From Corynebacterium haematomassiliense (GTDB taxonomy: Bacteria; Actinomycetota; Actinomycetes; Mycobacteriales; Mycobacteriaceae), in NCBI RefSeq assembly GCF_013978595.1, contig NZ_JACDTZ010000001.1, forward strand, positions 310,001-374,000: 64,000 nucleotides of DNA. The letters are read 5' to 3'. Positions 51,398 to 60,773 of the stretch are shown piece by piece. Positions within the stretch are counted from its first letter, which is position 1. Every line of letters begins with the position of its first letter. The position numbers and the translations under genes are program-made. Below the pieces are notes generated by a model. It worked only from the letters and a program-made list of their open reading frames with translations. It did no database searches and was not told where the DNA came from.

Positions 51398-52294
51398 ATG
51401 CACGATCACCACAACCACAACCACGACCACGCCCACGGCGCTCCGAGACGCGCGCTCGCAGTCGCACTGGCGATCACCGGCACGGTTTTCGTCGCGGAAG
51501 TTGTCGGCGGATGGCTCTCTGGGTCGATGGCTCTACTCGCGGACGCGATGCACATGCTTTCCGACGCCGCGGGGCTGATCATCTCCCTTCTTGCCATCAT
51601 CGTCGGACAAAAGGCCGCTTCCGCAACCGCGACGTACGGCTACCGGCGCGTGGAAGTGCTCGCTGCACTGATCAACGCGGCCACTGTGCTGGCAATTTCC
51701 ATCTGGATCGTGGTCGAGGCGGTGCGCAGGTTGCGCGACCCGCAACCGGTGGAAACAGGACCGATGATGGTCATCGCGATGATTGGCCTGATCGCGAACG
51801 CTGCTTCGGCATGGGTGCTCTCGCGCCACCGGGAGGGCTCGATCAACGTGCAGGGCGCGTACTTACACGTGCTGGTGGATATGTTCGGCTCCGTCGCAGT
51901 GCTGGTGGCTGGCGCGGTGATTGCGTGGACCGGGTTTACCGGTGCTGACGTGGTTGCCTCCCTGGTTATTGCGGCACTGGTGCTGCCGCGGGCTTGGCAG
52001 CTGATGGTGCGCTCGGCCCGGGTGATGCTCGAACACGTCCCTGCGGGGTTCGATGCGGACGAAGTGGAGCGCGCACTACGGCAGGTCGAAGGGGCGACGG
52101 ATACGCACGACCTGCACCTGTGGTCGCTGGACGGGGTGAGCGTATTAGCCACGGTGCACGTGGTGGCGGGCCCCGGGGTGGACCGCGACCAGCTGCTGGA
52201 CCGGGTGCAGGACACGCTGGCGCACCTTGGGGTGGAGCACGCGACGGTGCAGATTGAACCTCCTGAGCACATCGGTCACGAGAAGGTGTGCTGA
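51398..52294 (+). CDS. Cation diffusion facilitator (Zn/Co/Cd exporter)
   Basis: 298 residues: a histidine-rich N-terminus (MHDHHNHNHDHAHG), six membrane segments with metal-site acids in LLADAMHMLSDAAGL and HVLVDMFGSVAV, and a cytoplasmic domain with THDLHLWSLDG. This fits a CzcD/ZitB-type zinc exporter. GAAAGGGA precedes ATG 51398. A recognisable metal-regulator gene or Zur-like operator is not visible upstream. Confidence 0.93.
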   Translation: MHDHHNHNHDHAHGAPRRALAVALAITGTVFVAEVVGGWLSGSMALLADAMHMLSDAAGLIISLLAIIVGQKAASATATYGYRRVEVLAALINAATVLAISIWIVVEAVRRLRDPQPVETGPMMVIAMIGLIANAASAWVLSRHREGSINVQGAYLHVLVDMFGSVAVLVAGAVIAWTGFTGADVVASLVIAALVLPRAWQLMVRSARVMLEHVPAGFDADEVERALRQVEGATDTHDLHLWSLDGVSVLATVHVVAGPGVDRDQLLDRVQDTLAHLGVEHATVQIEPPEHIGHEKVC

Positions 52295-52316
52295 AACTGC
52301 ACTACGCTTGGGAGAC

Positions 52317-54086
52317 ATGGGTTTCACCACGCCGAGCTACTCACTCAAAGACCTGTTTTCCCGCGCGGGGCGGGGAGAGCTGCAGCTGCCTGACTTTCAG
52401 CGGGAGTACCTATGGGACGTCGACAGGGTTCGCACCCTGGTGACTTCCGTGCTGCGCGGCTACCCGGTGGGCTCGTTCCTCGCCCTGGATACGCGCAACA
52501 CGGAGCAGCGTTTCAAGCCGCGCCCGCTCGAAGGTGTAGTGGTGGAAGGCGTCGCCCCCGGGCTGTTGCTTCTGGACGGACAGCAGCGCCTGACCTCGCT
52601 CTACCAGGCGTTCAAGAACGACGGCGAGGTCCACACCGTGGACTACCTGGGCCGGCCGATCCGCCGGCGCTTCATGGTGGACGTGCGCGTAGCAGTGTCC
52701 GCAGACCCAATGCCAGTGGAGGCACTATTCGCGGTGGATGAGCAGGGCCAGGTGCGCTCCCACTTCGGGCCGGACGTCGACGGTGCGCTGAATTCGCGCG
52801 AGGCCTATATAAATAACGGTGTCATCCCGGTAAGCATGCTGCTGTGGACCGAGGGCAACGACTTGCTTGTGGACATGGCCGCGAGCACCGAAGACGAGCA
52901 GCTGCGCGACGCGGTCAAGCACTTTGTCAACCAAGTGATGCGTGGGCTTCCGGCGTACGACGTGCCGGTGATCCGCGTGGACCGCGAAACCACGCAGGCG
53001 GGCGTTGGTCAGATCTTCGCGTTCGCCAACTCTGCCGGCGTGCAGATGGACGTCTTCGAGCTGCTCACGGCGGTGTTCGCCTCCGAGGACCCGTCGTTTG
53101 TGCTGGCGGAGAACTGGCGGGATACGGAGCACAAGCTGCGCGAGCACCCCGTGCTGGACAGCGTGGGGCGAGTGGAGTTTCTGCGCGCGCTGTCGCTGCT
53201 GCTGACCAGCAGGAGGGGCTCCGCGCGGGGCCACCGCGGCGACATCCTGGACATTTCGCTGGAGCAGTACCGGACGCACGCAGGCGAAATGCTGGACGGT
53301 TTCCTCGCCGCCGCGAGGTTTTTGGAGGAGCGCCGCGTCGTTTACGCGGACCAGGTGCCGTATCCAGCCCAGCTGATCCCGCTCGCGGTGATCCTGGCGC
53401 GCCTGGCTGAGGATTCGGGCGCACTCGAGCGCGAAGGTGCGGCCGACCGGCTCAACCGCTGGTTCTGGTGCGGTGTGTTCGGCGAACTGTACGGTGCTCA
53501 CGCGCCCACCATCCGGATTGGCTTGGACGTGACTGAGGTGACGCCGTGGGTGCGTGGAGATACAGACGAGCTGCCCCGCACGGTGGCCGAGGCGCGATTT
53601 TTTGAGTCCCGCCTGCGCACAGCCGGCCCGGACAGCGGCATCTACCGCGGCCTGTACTCGCTGCTCATGGCCCGCGGCGCACGTGATTGGCGCACCGCGG
53701 AACTGTTTACCGCGGAAACGGTGGAGCAGCTGCAGCCCCGCTTCCGCCAGGTGTTCCCGGCGGAATACCTGGCCGTCACCGGTGCGCTGGAGAAGGATCC
53801 GCAGCTGGTTGATTCGGTACTGAACCGCACGCCGATGGGCCGGCGCACTGACGTGGTCATTGAGCGCAACGAGCCGAAGCGCTACCTGCCCCGGCTGCAG
53901 TCGAAGTCCCTGCTGGAAGACGACGAGTTCGACGCCATGCTTGACGGCCACGAGATGGATCCAGAACTACTTCTGGCCTCTGACTGGGAGGGCTTCGTGG
54001 CTGACAGGCGCGAGCGTTTCGTGGGCATAATCGAGTACGCCATGGACCGTGCCGCCGAGCGCGACTGGGAGCCGGGCGAGGCGTAA
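52317..54086 (+). CDS. DUF262-domain protein (ParB-like nuclease fold, GmrS-type)
   Basis: 589 residues. The N-terminal DUF262 domain has PDFQREYLWDVDRVRTLVTSVLRGYPVGSFL and the nucleotide-handling motif LLLDGQQRLTSLY (DGQQR); the rest is helical without a second recognised motif. DUF262 proteins include GmrSD modified-DNA endonucleases and phage-defence proteins, but the DUF1524 HNH partner domain is not apparent, so nuclease activity is uncertain. ATG 52317 follows TACGCT (52303-52308) by 8 nt. It is immediately followed by a lipoprotein gene. Confidence 0.85.
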   Translation: MGFTTPSYSLKDLFSRAGRGELQLPDFQREYLWDVDRVRTLVTSVLRGYPVGSFLALDTRNTEQRFKPRPLEGVVVEGVAPGLLLLDGQQRLTSLYQAFKNDGEVHTVDYLGRPIRRRFMVDVRVAVSADPMPVEALFAVDEQGQVRSHFGPDVDGALNSREAYINNGVIPVSMLLWTEGNDLLVDMAASTEDEQLRDAVKHFVNQVMRGLPAYDVPVIRVDRETTQAGVGQIFAFANSAGVQMDVFELLTAVFASEDPSFVLAENWRDTEHKLREHPVLDSVGRVEFLRALSLLLTSRRGSARGHRGDILDISLEQYRTHAGEMLDGFLAAARFLEERRVVYADQVPYPAQLIPLAVILARLAEDSGALEREGAADRLNRWFWCGVFGELYGAHAPTIRIGLDVTEVTPWVRGDTDELPRTVAEARFFESRLRTAGPDSGIYRGLYSLLMARGARDWRTAELFTAETVEQLQPRFRQVFPAEYLAVTGALEKDPQLVDSVLNRTPMGRRTDVVIERNEPKRYLPRLQSKSLLEDDEFDAMLDGHEMDPELLLASDWEGFVADRRERFVGIIEYAMDRAAERDWEPGEA

Positions 54087-54944
54087 GTGGCAAAAGCGAC
54101 AATAATCACGGGGGTGGCAACCGTCGTCGTTGCCTCCGCGATGCTGACGTCCTGTGCTCCCGAGGCGCAGTTGAGTCCGCTCGAGCGTGCCCGCGGCGTG
54201 AACCAATCCAAGCACGTGGGGAAGCTGTTCGCGGGCGAGCCGGAGGTCGTCGATGACGTCCTCGGCATCAAAACCACCAAGCTGTTCTTCCCGACGTCTG
54301 AGACGCTTGTGCTCAGCGACACCTCCGTCGAAGCGCAGCTGCGCGCGGCGTCCATCGCGGTCACCACGAACGCGCCGATGATGGTGTACGACCCCACCCG
54401 TCACGCCGAGTACGTGCAGATGATTGCGGATATGCGCACTGTGAACGTGCTCACTGTGGGAGACGTGGCCATTGCGCCGTCGAAAGGTGCGGTGAGCGTG
54501 CAGCGCGACCCTGGCGGGCTGCGGGCATTAGAACAGATGACTGCGCTGCGCTACCGGGAGCACACCGTCGCCACGCCGCAGGAGGCGGTGCGTGAGGTTT
54601 CCAGCCTGCACCAGCGCGAGCCGATGTGGCTGCGTGCTCAATGGGCGGACCCGTCGGTGTTGCCCGCGGCGAATCCGGAACCCTTCCCCATTCAGTCCCG
54701 CCGCGATGCCAATATGGCACCGCGGGTGGTTGCCACCTGGGAGTCGTCCATCCCGTCAGTGGCAAACGCGCGTAGTTACGGCGCGGATGTGACCGTTGTG
54801 CCGTTGGCGGATCCGCGCAAGAGCGAGCAGACCCTGTTCGCCATGGCTGGGCTGGCTGAGCGCCCATTGGTCGCGCTGGGGAGCCAGTTCGGCACCTCCG
54901 CTCAGTTGATCGACCGGATCTGGGAGGCGGAAGCGGCCTACTAG
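54087..54944 (+). CDS. Lipoprotein related to the 56032-57480 protein
   Basis: 285 residues with a lipoprotein signal (VATVVVASAMLTSC, lipobox LTSC), so exported and lipid-anchored. The domain contains SETLVLSDTSVEAQLRAASIAVTTNAPMMVYD, resembling cell-wall-binding repeat 2 proteins and clearly similar to the second lipoprotein beyond leuB. GTG 54087 follows the DUF262 stop without a gap. It ends near where the longer paralogue continues with an extra domain. Function unknown. Confidence 0.78.
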   Translation: MAKATIITGVATVVVASAMLTSCAPEAQLSPLERARGVNQSKHVGKLFAGEPEVVDDVLGIKTTKLFFPTSETLVLSDTSVEAQLRAASIAVTTNAPMMVYDPTRHAEYVQMIADMRTVNVLTVGDVAIAPSKGAVSVQRDPGGLRALEQMTALRYREHTVATPQEAVREVSSLHQREPMWLRAQWADPSVLPAANPEPFPIQSRRDANMAPRVVATWESSIPSVANARSYGADVTVVPLADPRKSEQTLFAMAGLAERPLVALGSQFGTSAQLIDRIWEAEAAY

Positions 54945-55004
54945 CGTGGCGCGAGGTGATAGTCTGAGGCTGTTTTCTACTATGTGAGAAGAGGGTTTCA
55001 GAAT

Positions 55005-56021
55005 ATGAAAATTGCAGTGCTCGCTGGCGACGGTATCGGACAGGAAGTCATGGCGGAGGGGCTCAAGGTCCTGCGCACCGTGCGCGACGACGTGGAGACC
55101 ACCGATTTCGACCTCGGCGCCCGACGCTACCTGCGAAACGGCGAGCTGCTCACGGATGCGGACCTTGACTCGCTGAAGGAACACGACGCAATCCTGCTCG
55201 GCGCCATCGGTGACCCGGAGCGCGTGCCGGCCGGCGTACTCGAGCGCGGCCTGCTGCTGCCGCTGCGTTTCAAGCTGGACCACTACGTCAACCTGCGCCC
55301 GTCGCGGCTGTACCCGTCGTCGGTGAGCCCGCTGGCCAACCCCGGCGACATCGACTTCGTGGTGGTGCGCGAGGGCACCGAGGGACTCTACGCCGGAAAC
55401 GGCGGCACCTTGCGCCAGGGCACCGAACACGAGGTGGCCTCCGAGGTCTCCCAAAACACCTACCACGGCGTTTCGCGCGTGGTGCGCTACGCCTTCGAGC
55501 TGGCCATGACGCGCCGTAAGAAGCTCACACTGGTGCACAAGACCAACGTGCTGGTCAACGCAGGTGGGCTGTGGCAGCGCGCCGTCGACGAAATTGCGGC
55601 CGAGTTCCCAGAGGTTGAGGTGGACTACAACCACATCGACGCCGCGACGATTTACATGGTCCAGGACCCACAGCGCTACGACGTCATCGTCACCGACAAC
55701 CTCTTTGGCGACATCCTCACTGACCTCGCTGGTGCCGTCGCCGGAGGTGTGGGCCTTGCAAACTCCGGCAACATCAACGCCGCCAAGGAGTTCCCCTCCA
55801 TGTTCGAGCCGGTGCACGGCTCCGCACCGGACATCGCTGGCCAGGGCATTGCGGATCCCACCGCGATGATCTTGTCGGTGGCGATGATGCTTCGCTTCCT
55901 CGGCGACGAGGACAACGCCGCACGCATCGAAGAGGCCGTCGAGCGCGATGTAGCTGAGCGCGGCGACGCAAAGGTGCGAACCGCCGAAGTGGGTGACAGG
56001 ATCGCCGCCGCCCTGAAGTAG
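55005..56021 (+). CDS. leuB: 3-isopropylmalate dehydrogenase LeuB
   Basis: A 338-residue NAD-dependent enzyme of leucine synthesis. Motifs: [17 protein letters not shown], substrate arginines in [16 protein letters not shown] and [10 protein letters not shown], and the metal site [14 protein letters not shown] followed by [24 protein letters not shown] (54978-54983) is a probable -10, and GAGGG about 12 nt upstream a ribosome-binding site. It is flanked by two related lipoprotein genes. Confidence 0.96.
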   Translation: MKIAVLAGDGIGQEVMAEGLKVLRTVRDDVETTDFDLGARRYLRNGELLTDADLDSLKEHDAILLGAIGDPERVPAGVLERGLLLPLRFKLDHYVNLRPSRLYPSSVSPLANPGDIDFVVVREGTEGLYAGNGGTLRQGTEHEVASEVSQNTYHGVSRVVRYAFELAMTRRKKLTLVHKTNVLVNAGGLWQRAVDEIAAEFPEVEVDYNHIDAATIYMVQDPQRYDVIVTDNLFGDILTDLAGAVAGGVGLANSGNINAAKEFPSMFEPVHGSAPDIAGQGIADPTAMILSVAMMLRFLGDEDNAARIEEAVERDVAERGDAKVRTAEVGDRIAAALK

Positions 56022-56031
56022 GGTTGTGCGC

Positions 56032-57480
56032 ATGCATGTGACCCGCACGATCCCCGCCGTTTTGACCGCAACCGCACTGGTGCTCACCAGCTGCAGCAGT
56101 ACAGAAGGCGGGGTCGGCGCCCCGGCCGCGCTCGAAACTCACGGTGACGAGGTCATCCAGGACACAGACGGCACCGGTGTGGAGGTCTCCCAGCGCCTCT
56201 TCGATTCCTCGGAGACCGTTGTGGTCTCCGCCAAGGACCGCGACCAGCAGCTCAAGGCAGCGGCCATCGCGGTCAAGCTTGGGGCGCCGATGCTTGTGCG
56301 TCTCGACGGCACCGATTCCGCCGTCGACGCCGAAGTCGAGCGCCTGGGCGCCACGCGCGTGATCAACGTGCCGGGCGACGAGGAAGACACCGAGGCGGTC
56401 GCCTCCGCCGAGCCGGCTGGGGATGCCGCAGCCATCGCCGCGCTGGAGCCGGAGCACCCGAGCGAGCTGACCATGCCGCCGGTGTTCGCCACCGCGCTGT
56501 CCTCGCGCGCTTCCGTGGCCACCGCGCGGGCCGCCGGTGCGGACGTGCAGGTGCTGGCGGCACCGGACCCGCGCGCGACGGCGGACAGCATGCGCACGGT
56601 CACCGATCAGGACACCCTCGCGCTGGGCCGCCAGTGGGGAGACACCGAAAACTTCCAGGCGCGTGCGGCACTCGCGGAGGGCGGCGAGCTGCCGGGCGGC
56701 GGCGGCCTGGTCTTCCCGGGCCGCCGCATGGTGGCGCTGTACGGCCACCCCTACGGCCCAGACCTGGGCGTGATGGGGGAGCAGGACCCGGCGGCCGCGG
56801 TGGAGCTGGCGAAGAAGTACGCCGAGGACTACCAGCCGTTTAGCGATGCCCCTGTCATCCCCGCGTTCGAGGTCATCGCCACCGTTGCCTCCGGCGGCCC
56901 GGGCGACGACGGTAACTTCTCCAACGAGACGCCGATGGAAGACCTCGTGCCCTACGTCGACGCGATCGTGGACGCAGGCGGCTACGCCGTGATCGACCTG
57001 CAGCCCGGCCAGGGCAGCTTCGTCGAGCAGGCCAAGCTTTATGAGGAGCTGCTCAAGCGCCCGAACGTTGGCCTAGCGCTGGACGCCGAGTGGAAGCTCA
57101 ACCCGGGCGAGCAGCCGCTGTCGCGCATCGGCAGCGCCACCTCGGGCGAGATCAACGAGGTCGCTGACTGGCTCGCGCAGCTCGTCCGCGACAACAACCT
57201 GCCGCAAAAGGCGATGATTTTGCACCAGTTCAACGTGGCTATGTACCCGGACCGCGAAAACATTGTCACCGGCCAGCCAGAGCTCGCCTGGGTCCTGCAC
57301 GCCGACGGCCACGGCGGCCCGGACCAGAAGTTCGATACCTGGAACGTGCTGCGCGAAGGTCTGGACCCGAACTACTTCATGGCGTGGAAGAACTTCTTCG
57401 ACGAGGATTTCCCGACCTTTACCCCGGAGCAGACCTACCGCGACGTCAACCCGCGTCCATGGTTTGTCAGCTACCAGTAA
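56032..57480 (+). CDS. Lipoprotein with cell-wall-binding-repeat-like N-terminus
   Basis: About 482 residues. Lipoprotein signal (TIPAVLTATALVLTSC). Residues 40-190 resemble the cell-wall-binding repeat 2 fold and the paralogue at 54087 (SSETVVVSAKDRDQQLKAAAIAVKLGAPMLV). The C-terminal 270 residues form a separate domain (VALYGHPYGPDLGVMGEQDP, YAVIDLQPGQGSF, VGLALDAEWKL, MILHQFNVAMYP) that looks like a TIM-barrel hydrolase, with possible catalytic acids in LDAEW. ATG 56032 follows TAGGGT (56019-56024) by 7 nt. Confidence 0.78.
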   Translation: MHVTRTIPAVLTATALVLTSCSSTEGGVGAPAALETHGDEVIQDTDGTGVEVSQRLFDSSETVVVSAKDRDQQLKAAAIAVKLGAPMLVRLDGTDSAVDAEVERLGATRVINVPGDEEDTEAVASAEPAGDAAAIAALEPEHPSELTMPPVFATALSSRASVATARAAGADVQVLAAPDPRATADSMRTVTDQDTLALGRQWGDTENFQARAALAEGGELPGGGGLVFPGRRMVALYGHPYGPDLGVMGEQDPAAAVELAKKYAEDYQPFSDAPVIPAFEVIATVASGGPGDDGNFSNETPMEDLVPYVDAIVDAGGYAVIDLQPGQGSFVEQAKLYEELLKRPNVGLALDAEWKLNPGEQPLSRIGSATSGEINEVADWLAQLVRDNNLPQKAMILHQFNVAMYPDRENIVTGQPELAWVLHADGHGGPDQKFDTWNVLREGLDPNYFMAWKNFFDEDFPTFTPEQTYRDVNPRPWFVSYQ

Positions 57481-57522
57481 AAACTGCCGGTATCGGGCGC
57501 AGCCGCACGATACTCTTGCTCT

Positions 57523-59388
57523 ATGAGTGTGGAGCTTGATGAGGTCTACGGTTTCCTCGCCCAGCACGAGCCCTTCTCGACGCTTCCCGAGGACACGCTG
57601 CGCGCACTGCCGGCGCAGATGGGCATCACTTATGTCCGCCGCGGCCAGACCGTGGTGGAGGTGGGCCAGCCCAACGACACGCTCTACGTCATCCGCTCCG
57701 GCGCGGTGGACATCGTCAGCGCGGACAACCTGCTGCTGGACCGGCGTGAGGCCGGGCTGAACTTCGGCTACTCCACGCTGGTGGGCGAGCGTGAGTCCGC
57801 CTACCTCATGCAGGCGGTGGAAGACAGCATCCTGCTCTTGCTACCGCGCGAGGCGTTCCTCGAGCTGCTTGCGCAATTCCCCGACATGGGCCGTTTCTTC
57901 CAAACCGCCTCGCGCCGCGTGCGTGCCGCCGCCGAGGAGGTGCGCGATGGCGGCGCCACCGACGTGCTGCGCACCCCGCTGCGCGAGATTTTCGCCGGCC
58001 GCGGGCCGGTCACCCGGGACAAGCACGTGAGTATCGCCGAGGCCGCTCGCGCGATGGGCGAAGAGGACATCAGCAGCCTGATCATCACCGACGGGCACGA
58101 GGTCGCCGGCATCATCACCGACGCCGACATGCGCTCGCGGGTGGTCGCAGGAGGGGTGGACACGTCCAGGCCCGTGGCGGATGTGATGACCAGCCCAGTG
58201 CGCACCATCGCTCCCAACGCGCTCGTGTTCGAGGCGATGCTGACCATGAGCGAGCTTGGCATCCACCACCTGCCGGTCGCCGGCCAAGGCCAGGTGGTTG
58301 GTGTGGTCACTGCCGCGGACATCATGCGCCAGCTGCAGGCGGACCCGATCTACCTCGCGGCGGACGTGGCGCGGGCGTCGCTGGAGGAGCTGGAGGGCGC
58401 CTACCGGGACGCGGCACGCGTCGCGGTACGGTTTTTCGAGCGCGGCGCCTCGGCGGCCGAGACGCAGCGGTTGCTCACCTCGATCGCGGATGCGGTGGCG
58501 AAGAGGTTGGGCACTTTAGCCGTCGAGAAGCTTGGGCTCCCGCCTGTGCGGTTCGCGTTTGTGGCGGTGGGCTCGCAGGCGCGCGGGGAGATGGGCCCGG
58601 CCAGCGACCAGGACAACGCGCTCGTGCTCGCCGATGACTACGACGCCGCGCGGCACGGCGAGTACTTCGCCGAGCTCAGCGCGTTCGTCTGCGAGGGGCT
58701 CGCCCGTGCCGGCCAGGCGTTGTGCCCGGGCGAGATGATGGCGTCTTCGCCGCAATGGCGGATGACGGAAAGCGATTGGGGCCGCACGTTCCATGGCTGG
58801 GTCACGGCACCGAAGCCGGACGCGCTGCTTCACGCGCAGGTCTTTTTCGATTTCCGCGCCGTCTTCGGCTTCGGCGAGGGCTGGCAGGACATGGCCGCGC
58901 GGGTGCGCTCTGGCGCGCTGGCGTCTGCGCACGGCTCGCGCCGCCTGCACACGCACCTGGCCGCGCTGGCCACGTTCCGCGAGCCGCCGGTGGGCTTCTT
59001 CCGCGGATTCGTGCTCGAGCGCAGCGGCGAGTACGCCCACACGCTGGACATCAAGCGCGGCGGCACCGCGGCGGTGGTGCAGATGGCGCGCCTGTACGCC
59101 ATCGCGGCCGGGGTGGATGGCGTGGACACCATCGCGCGGCTGCGCGGCGCCGCCGGTGGGCCGGTTTCCGCGAAGGGGGCGGCGGATCTTCTGGACGCCT
59201 ACGAGTACCTCGCCGACCTTGCCATGCGCCACCAGTGCGCCCAGGTGCGCGCGGGCGAGGCGCCGAACTACCGCATCGACCCGAAGCAGCTGCCGGAGCG
59301 CGACCGCGCGGCACTCCGCGACGCGTTCGGGGTGATCAAGTCCCTGCAGAACGCGCTGTCCACCGCGTATCCGACCAGGGCGGTGTGA
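57523..59388 (+). CDS. cNMP-binding/CBS/DUF294 nucleotidyltransferase-like protein
   Basis: 621 residues in three parts: a cyclic-nucleotide-binding-like beta barrel (about 10-130, VRRGQTVVEVGQPNDTLYVIRSGAVDIV), a CBS pair (about 155-280, binding adenosyl ligands) and a DUF294 nucleotidyltransferase-like domain with FVAVGSQARGEMGPASDQDNALVL, then a helical C-terminal domain. This is the GlnD-like architecture of regulatory proteins. ATG 57523 follows TACTCT (57511-57516) by 6 nt. It is 1 nt upstream of an exonuclease gene, a pairing seen widely in bacteria. Confidence 0.9.
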   Translation: MSVELDEVYGFLAQHEPFSTLPEDTLRALPAQMGITYVRRGQTVVEVGQPNDTLYVIRSGAVDIVSADNLLLDRREAGLNFGYSTLVGERESAYLMQAVEDSILLLLPREAFLELLAQFPDMGRFFQTASRRVRAAAEEVRDGGATDVLRTPLREIFAGRGPVTRDKHVSIAEAARAMGEEDISSLIITDGHEVAGIITDADMRSRVVAGGVDTSRPVADVMTSPVRTIAPNALVFEAMLTMSELGIHHLPVAGQGQVVGVVTAADIMRQLQADPIYLAADVARASLEELEGAYRDAARVAVRFFERGASAAETQRLLTSIADAVAKRLGTLAVEKLGLPPVRFAFVAVGSQARGEMGPASDQDNALVLADDYDAARHGEYFAELSAFVCEGLARAGQALCPGEMMASSPQWRMTESDWGRTFHGWVTAPKPDALLHAQVFFDFRAVFGFGEGWQDMAARVRSGALASAHGSRRLHTHLAALATFREPPVGFFRGFVLERSGEYAHTLDIKRGGTAAVVQMARLYAIAAGVDGVDTIARLRGAAGGPVSAKGAADLLDAYEYLADLAMRHQCAQVRAGEAPNYRIDPKQLPERDRAALRDAFGVIKSLQNALSTAYPTRAV

Positions 59389-59389
59389 G

Positions 59390-59947
59390 ATGTTCGGGCC
59401 GAAGAAACGCCAGCTTATCGACGGCGCCCTGCTCGCCGTGGACGTCGAAACCACGGGGCTCAAGCCCGCACGCTCGCAGCTGGTGTCCGTGGGGTGGGTG
59501 CCGGTCAACGGCCGGGTGATCGACCTCTCCGGCGCGGAGTACTTCGTGCTGCGGGGCGCGGACGTGGGGGAGTCCGCCACCCTGCACGGGGTGACGGACG
59601 ACGAGGTGGCGTCGCTGGGCCGGGAGCCCGCAGAGGTGCTCGAGGCGTTTCTGGCTGCGCTCGACGGGCGGAATTTGCTCGCGCACTTCGCGCAGATGGA
59701 AACCGGGTTTCTGGGTAAGCTGCACCAGGATGTGCGCGGGAGCAAGTGGCGGCTGCACGACAGCGAGGTGGTTGACACTTTCGCCATGGAGCGGCGCCAC
59801 ATGGAGCGCATGGGCACCTACCCGCGCGGGGAGGACCTGCGTTTGCCCAGGGTGCGGCAGCGTTATAACCTGCCGGCGTACGCGAACCACAACGCGTTGA
59901 CCGACGCGGTGGCGTGCGCGGAGCTCTATCTCGCTCTAACCGGGTAA
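59390..59947 (+). CDS. DEDDh 3'-5' exonuclease
   Basis: 185 residues, DnaQ-like: ExoI LLAVDVETTGLKPAR, ExoII LLAHFAQMETGFL and ExoIII HNALTDAVACAEL. The ATG lies 1 nt after the DUF294 gene stop, so the two are translated as a unit. The nucleotidyltransferase-like protein may regulate the exonuclease through nucleotide ligands; this is inference from the conserved pairing. Confidence 0.88.
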   Translation: MFGPKKRQLIDGALLAVDVETTGLKPARSQLVSVGWVPVNGRVIDLSGAEYFVLRGADVGESATLHGVTDDEVASLGREPAEVLEAFLAALDGRNLLAHFAQMETGFLGKLHQDVRGSKWRLHDSEVVDTFAMERRHMERMGTYPRGEDLRLPRVRQRYNLPAYANHNALTDAVACAELYLALTG

Positions 59948-59981
59948 CGCCACTTTTGTAATTGGTTGTATGCTCTGTCAC

Positions 59982-60773
59982 ATGCGTTTTGGACGAATTG
60001 CAACACCTGAAGGAATGACGTTCGCCGTCATCGACGACGAGGGCAAGACCGCGAAAGCCATCGCCGGCACCCCGTTCACCGACCCCGAATACACGGGCAA
60101 AGAGTACGCGCTCGAGGACGTCCGCCTGCTTGCCCCGACCCTGCCGTCGAAGGTGGTGGCCGTGGGCCGCAACTACGCCGACCACGTGGCGGAGGTGTTC
60201 AAGAAGTCCGCGGAGCACCTGCCGCCGACGATCTTTATCAAGCCGTCCACGGCAGTTGTGGGTCCCGGCGCCGCCATCAAGATCCCGGAGTACGCCACCG
60301 GCGTGGAGTTTGAGGGCGAGCTCGCGCTCGTTGTCGGCGTACCGTGCAAGAACGTCAAGGCTGCAGACTGGAAGTCCGTCATCCGCGGCGTGACCATCAT
60401 CAACGACGTGTCCTCGCGCGACCTGCAGTTCGCCGACGGCCAGTGGGCCCGTGCCAAGGGCATCGACACCTTCGGCCCAATCGGCCCGTGGATTGAGACG
60501 GACCTGGAGAAGTTCGACTTTGCCAACCTCCCCATCAAGGCGCACCACACCCACAACGGCGTGACCGAGACCAAGCAGGACTCCAACTCCAACCAGATGA
60601 TCAAGTCCGTCGGCGAGATGGTGGAGTGGGTCTCCGAGTCCTTCACGCTGCTGCCTGGCGACGTCATCGCCACCGGCTCGCCCGCCGGCACCGCAGAGAT
60701 GGTGCCGGGCGACTACATCGAGGTGGAGATCCCAGGCATCGGCAAGCTGGGCAACCCGGTCGAGCGGGCGTAA
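59982..60773 (+). CDS. Fumarylacetoacetate hydrolase-family enzyme
   Basis: 263 residues with the FAH fold: VAVGRNYADHVAEV, metal ligands in FEGELALVVG (Glu-x-Glu), NDVSSRDLQFADGQWARAKG and GDVIATGSPAGTAEM. Family members hydrolyse or isomerise acylpyruvates (for example oxaloacetate decarboxylase/acylpyruvase activity); the exact substrate is not readable. ATG 59982 is preferred to 59970 because TATGCT (59969-59974) ends 7 nt before it. It converges on the isochorismate synthase gene with no gap. Confidence 0.9.
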   Translation: MRFGRIATPEGMTFAVIDDEGKTAKAIAGTPFTDPEYTGKEYALEDVRLLAPTLPSKVVAVGRNYADHVAEVFKKSAEHLPPTIFIKPSTAVVGPGAAIKIPEYATGVEFEGELALVVGVPCKNVKAADWKSVIRGVTIINDVSSRDLQFADGQWARAKGIDTFGPIGPWIETDLEKFDFANLPIKAHHTHNGVTETKQDSNSNQMIKSVGEMVEWVSESFTLLPGDVIATGSPAGTAEMVPGDYIEVEIPGIGKLGNPVERA

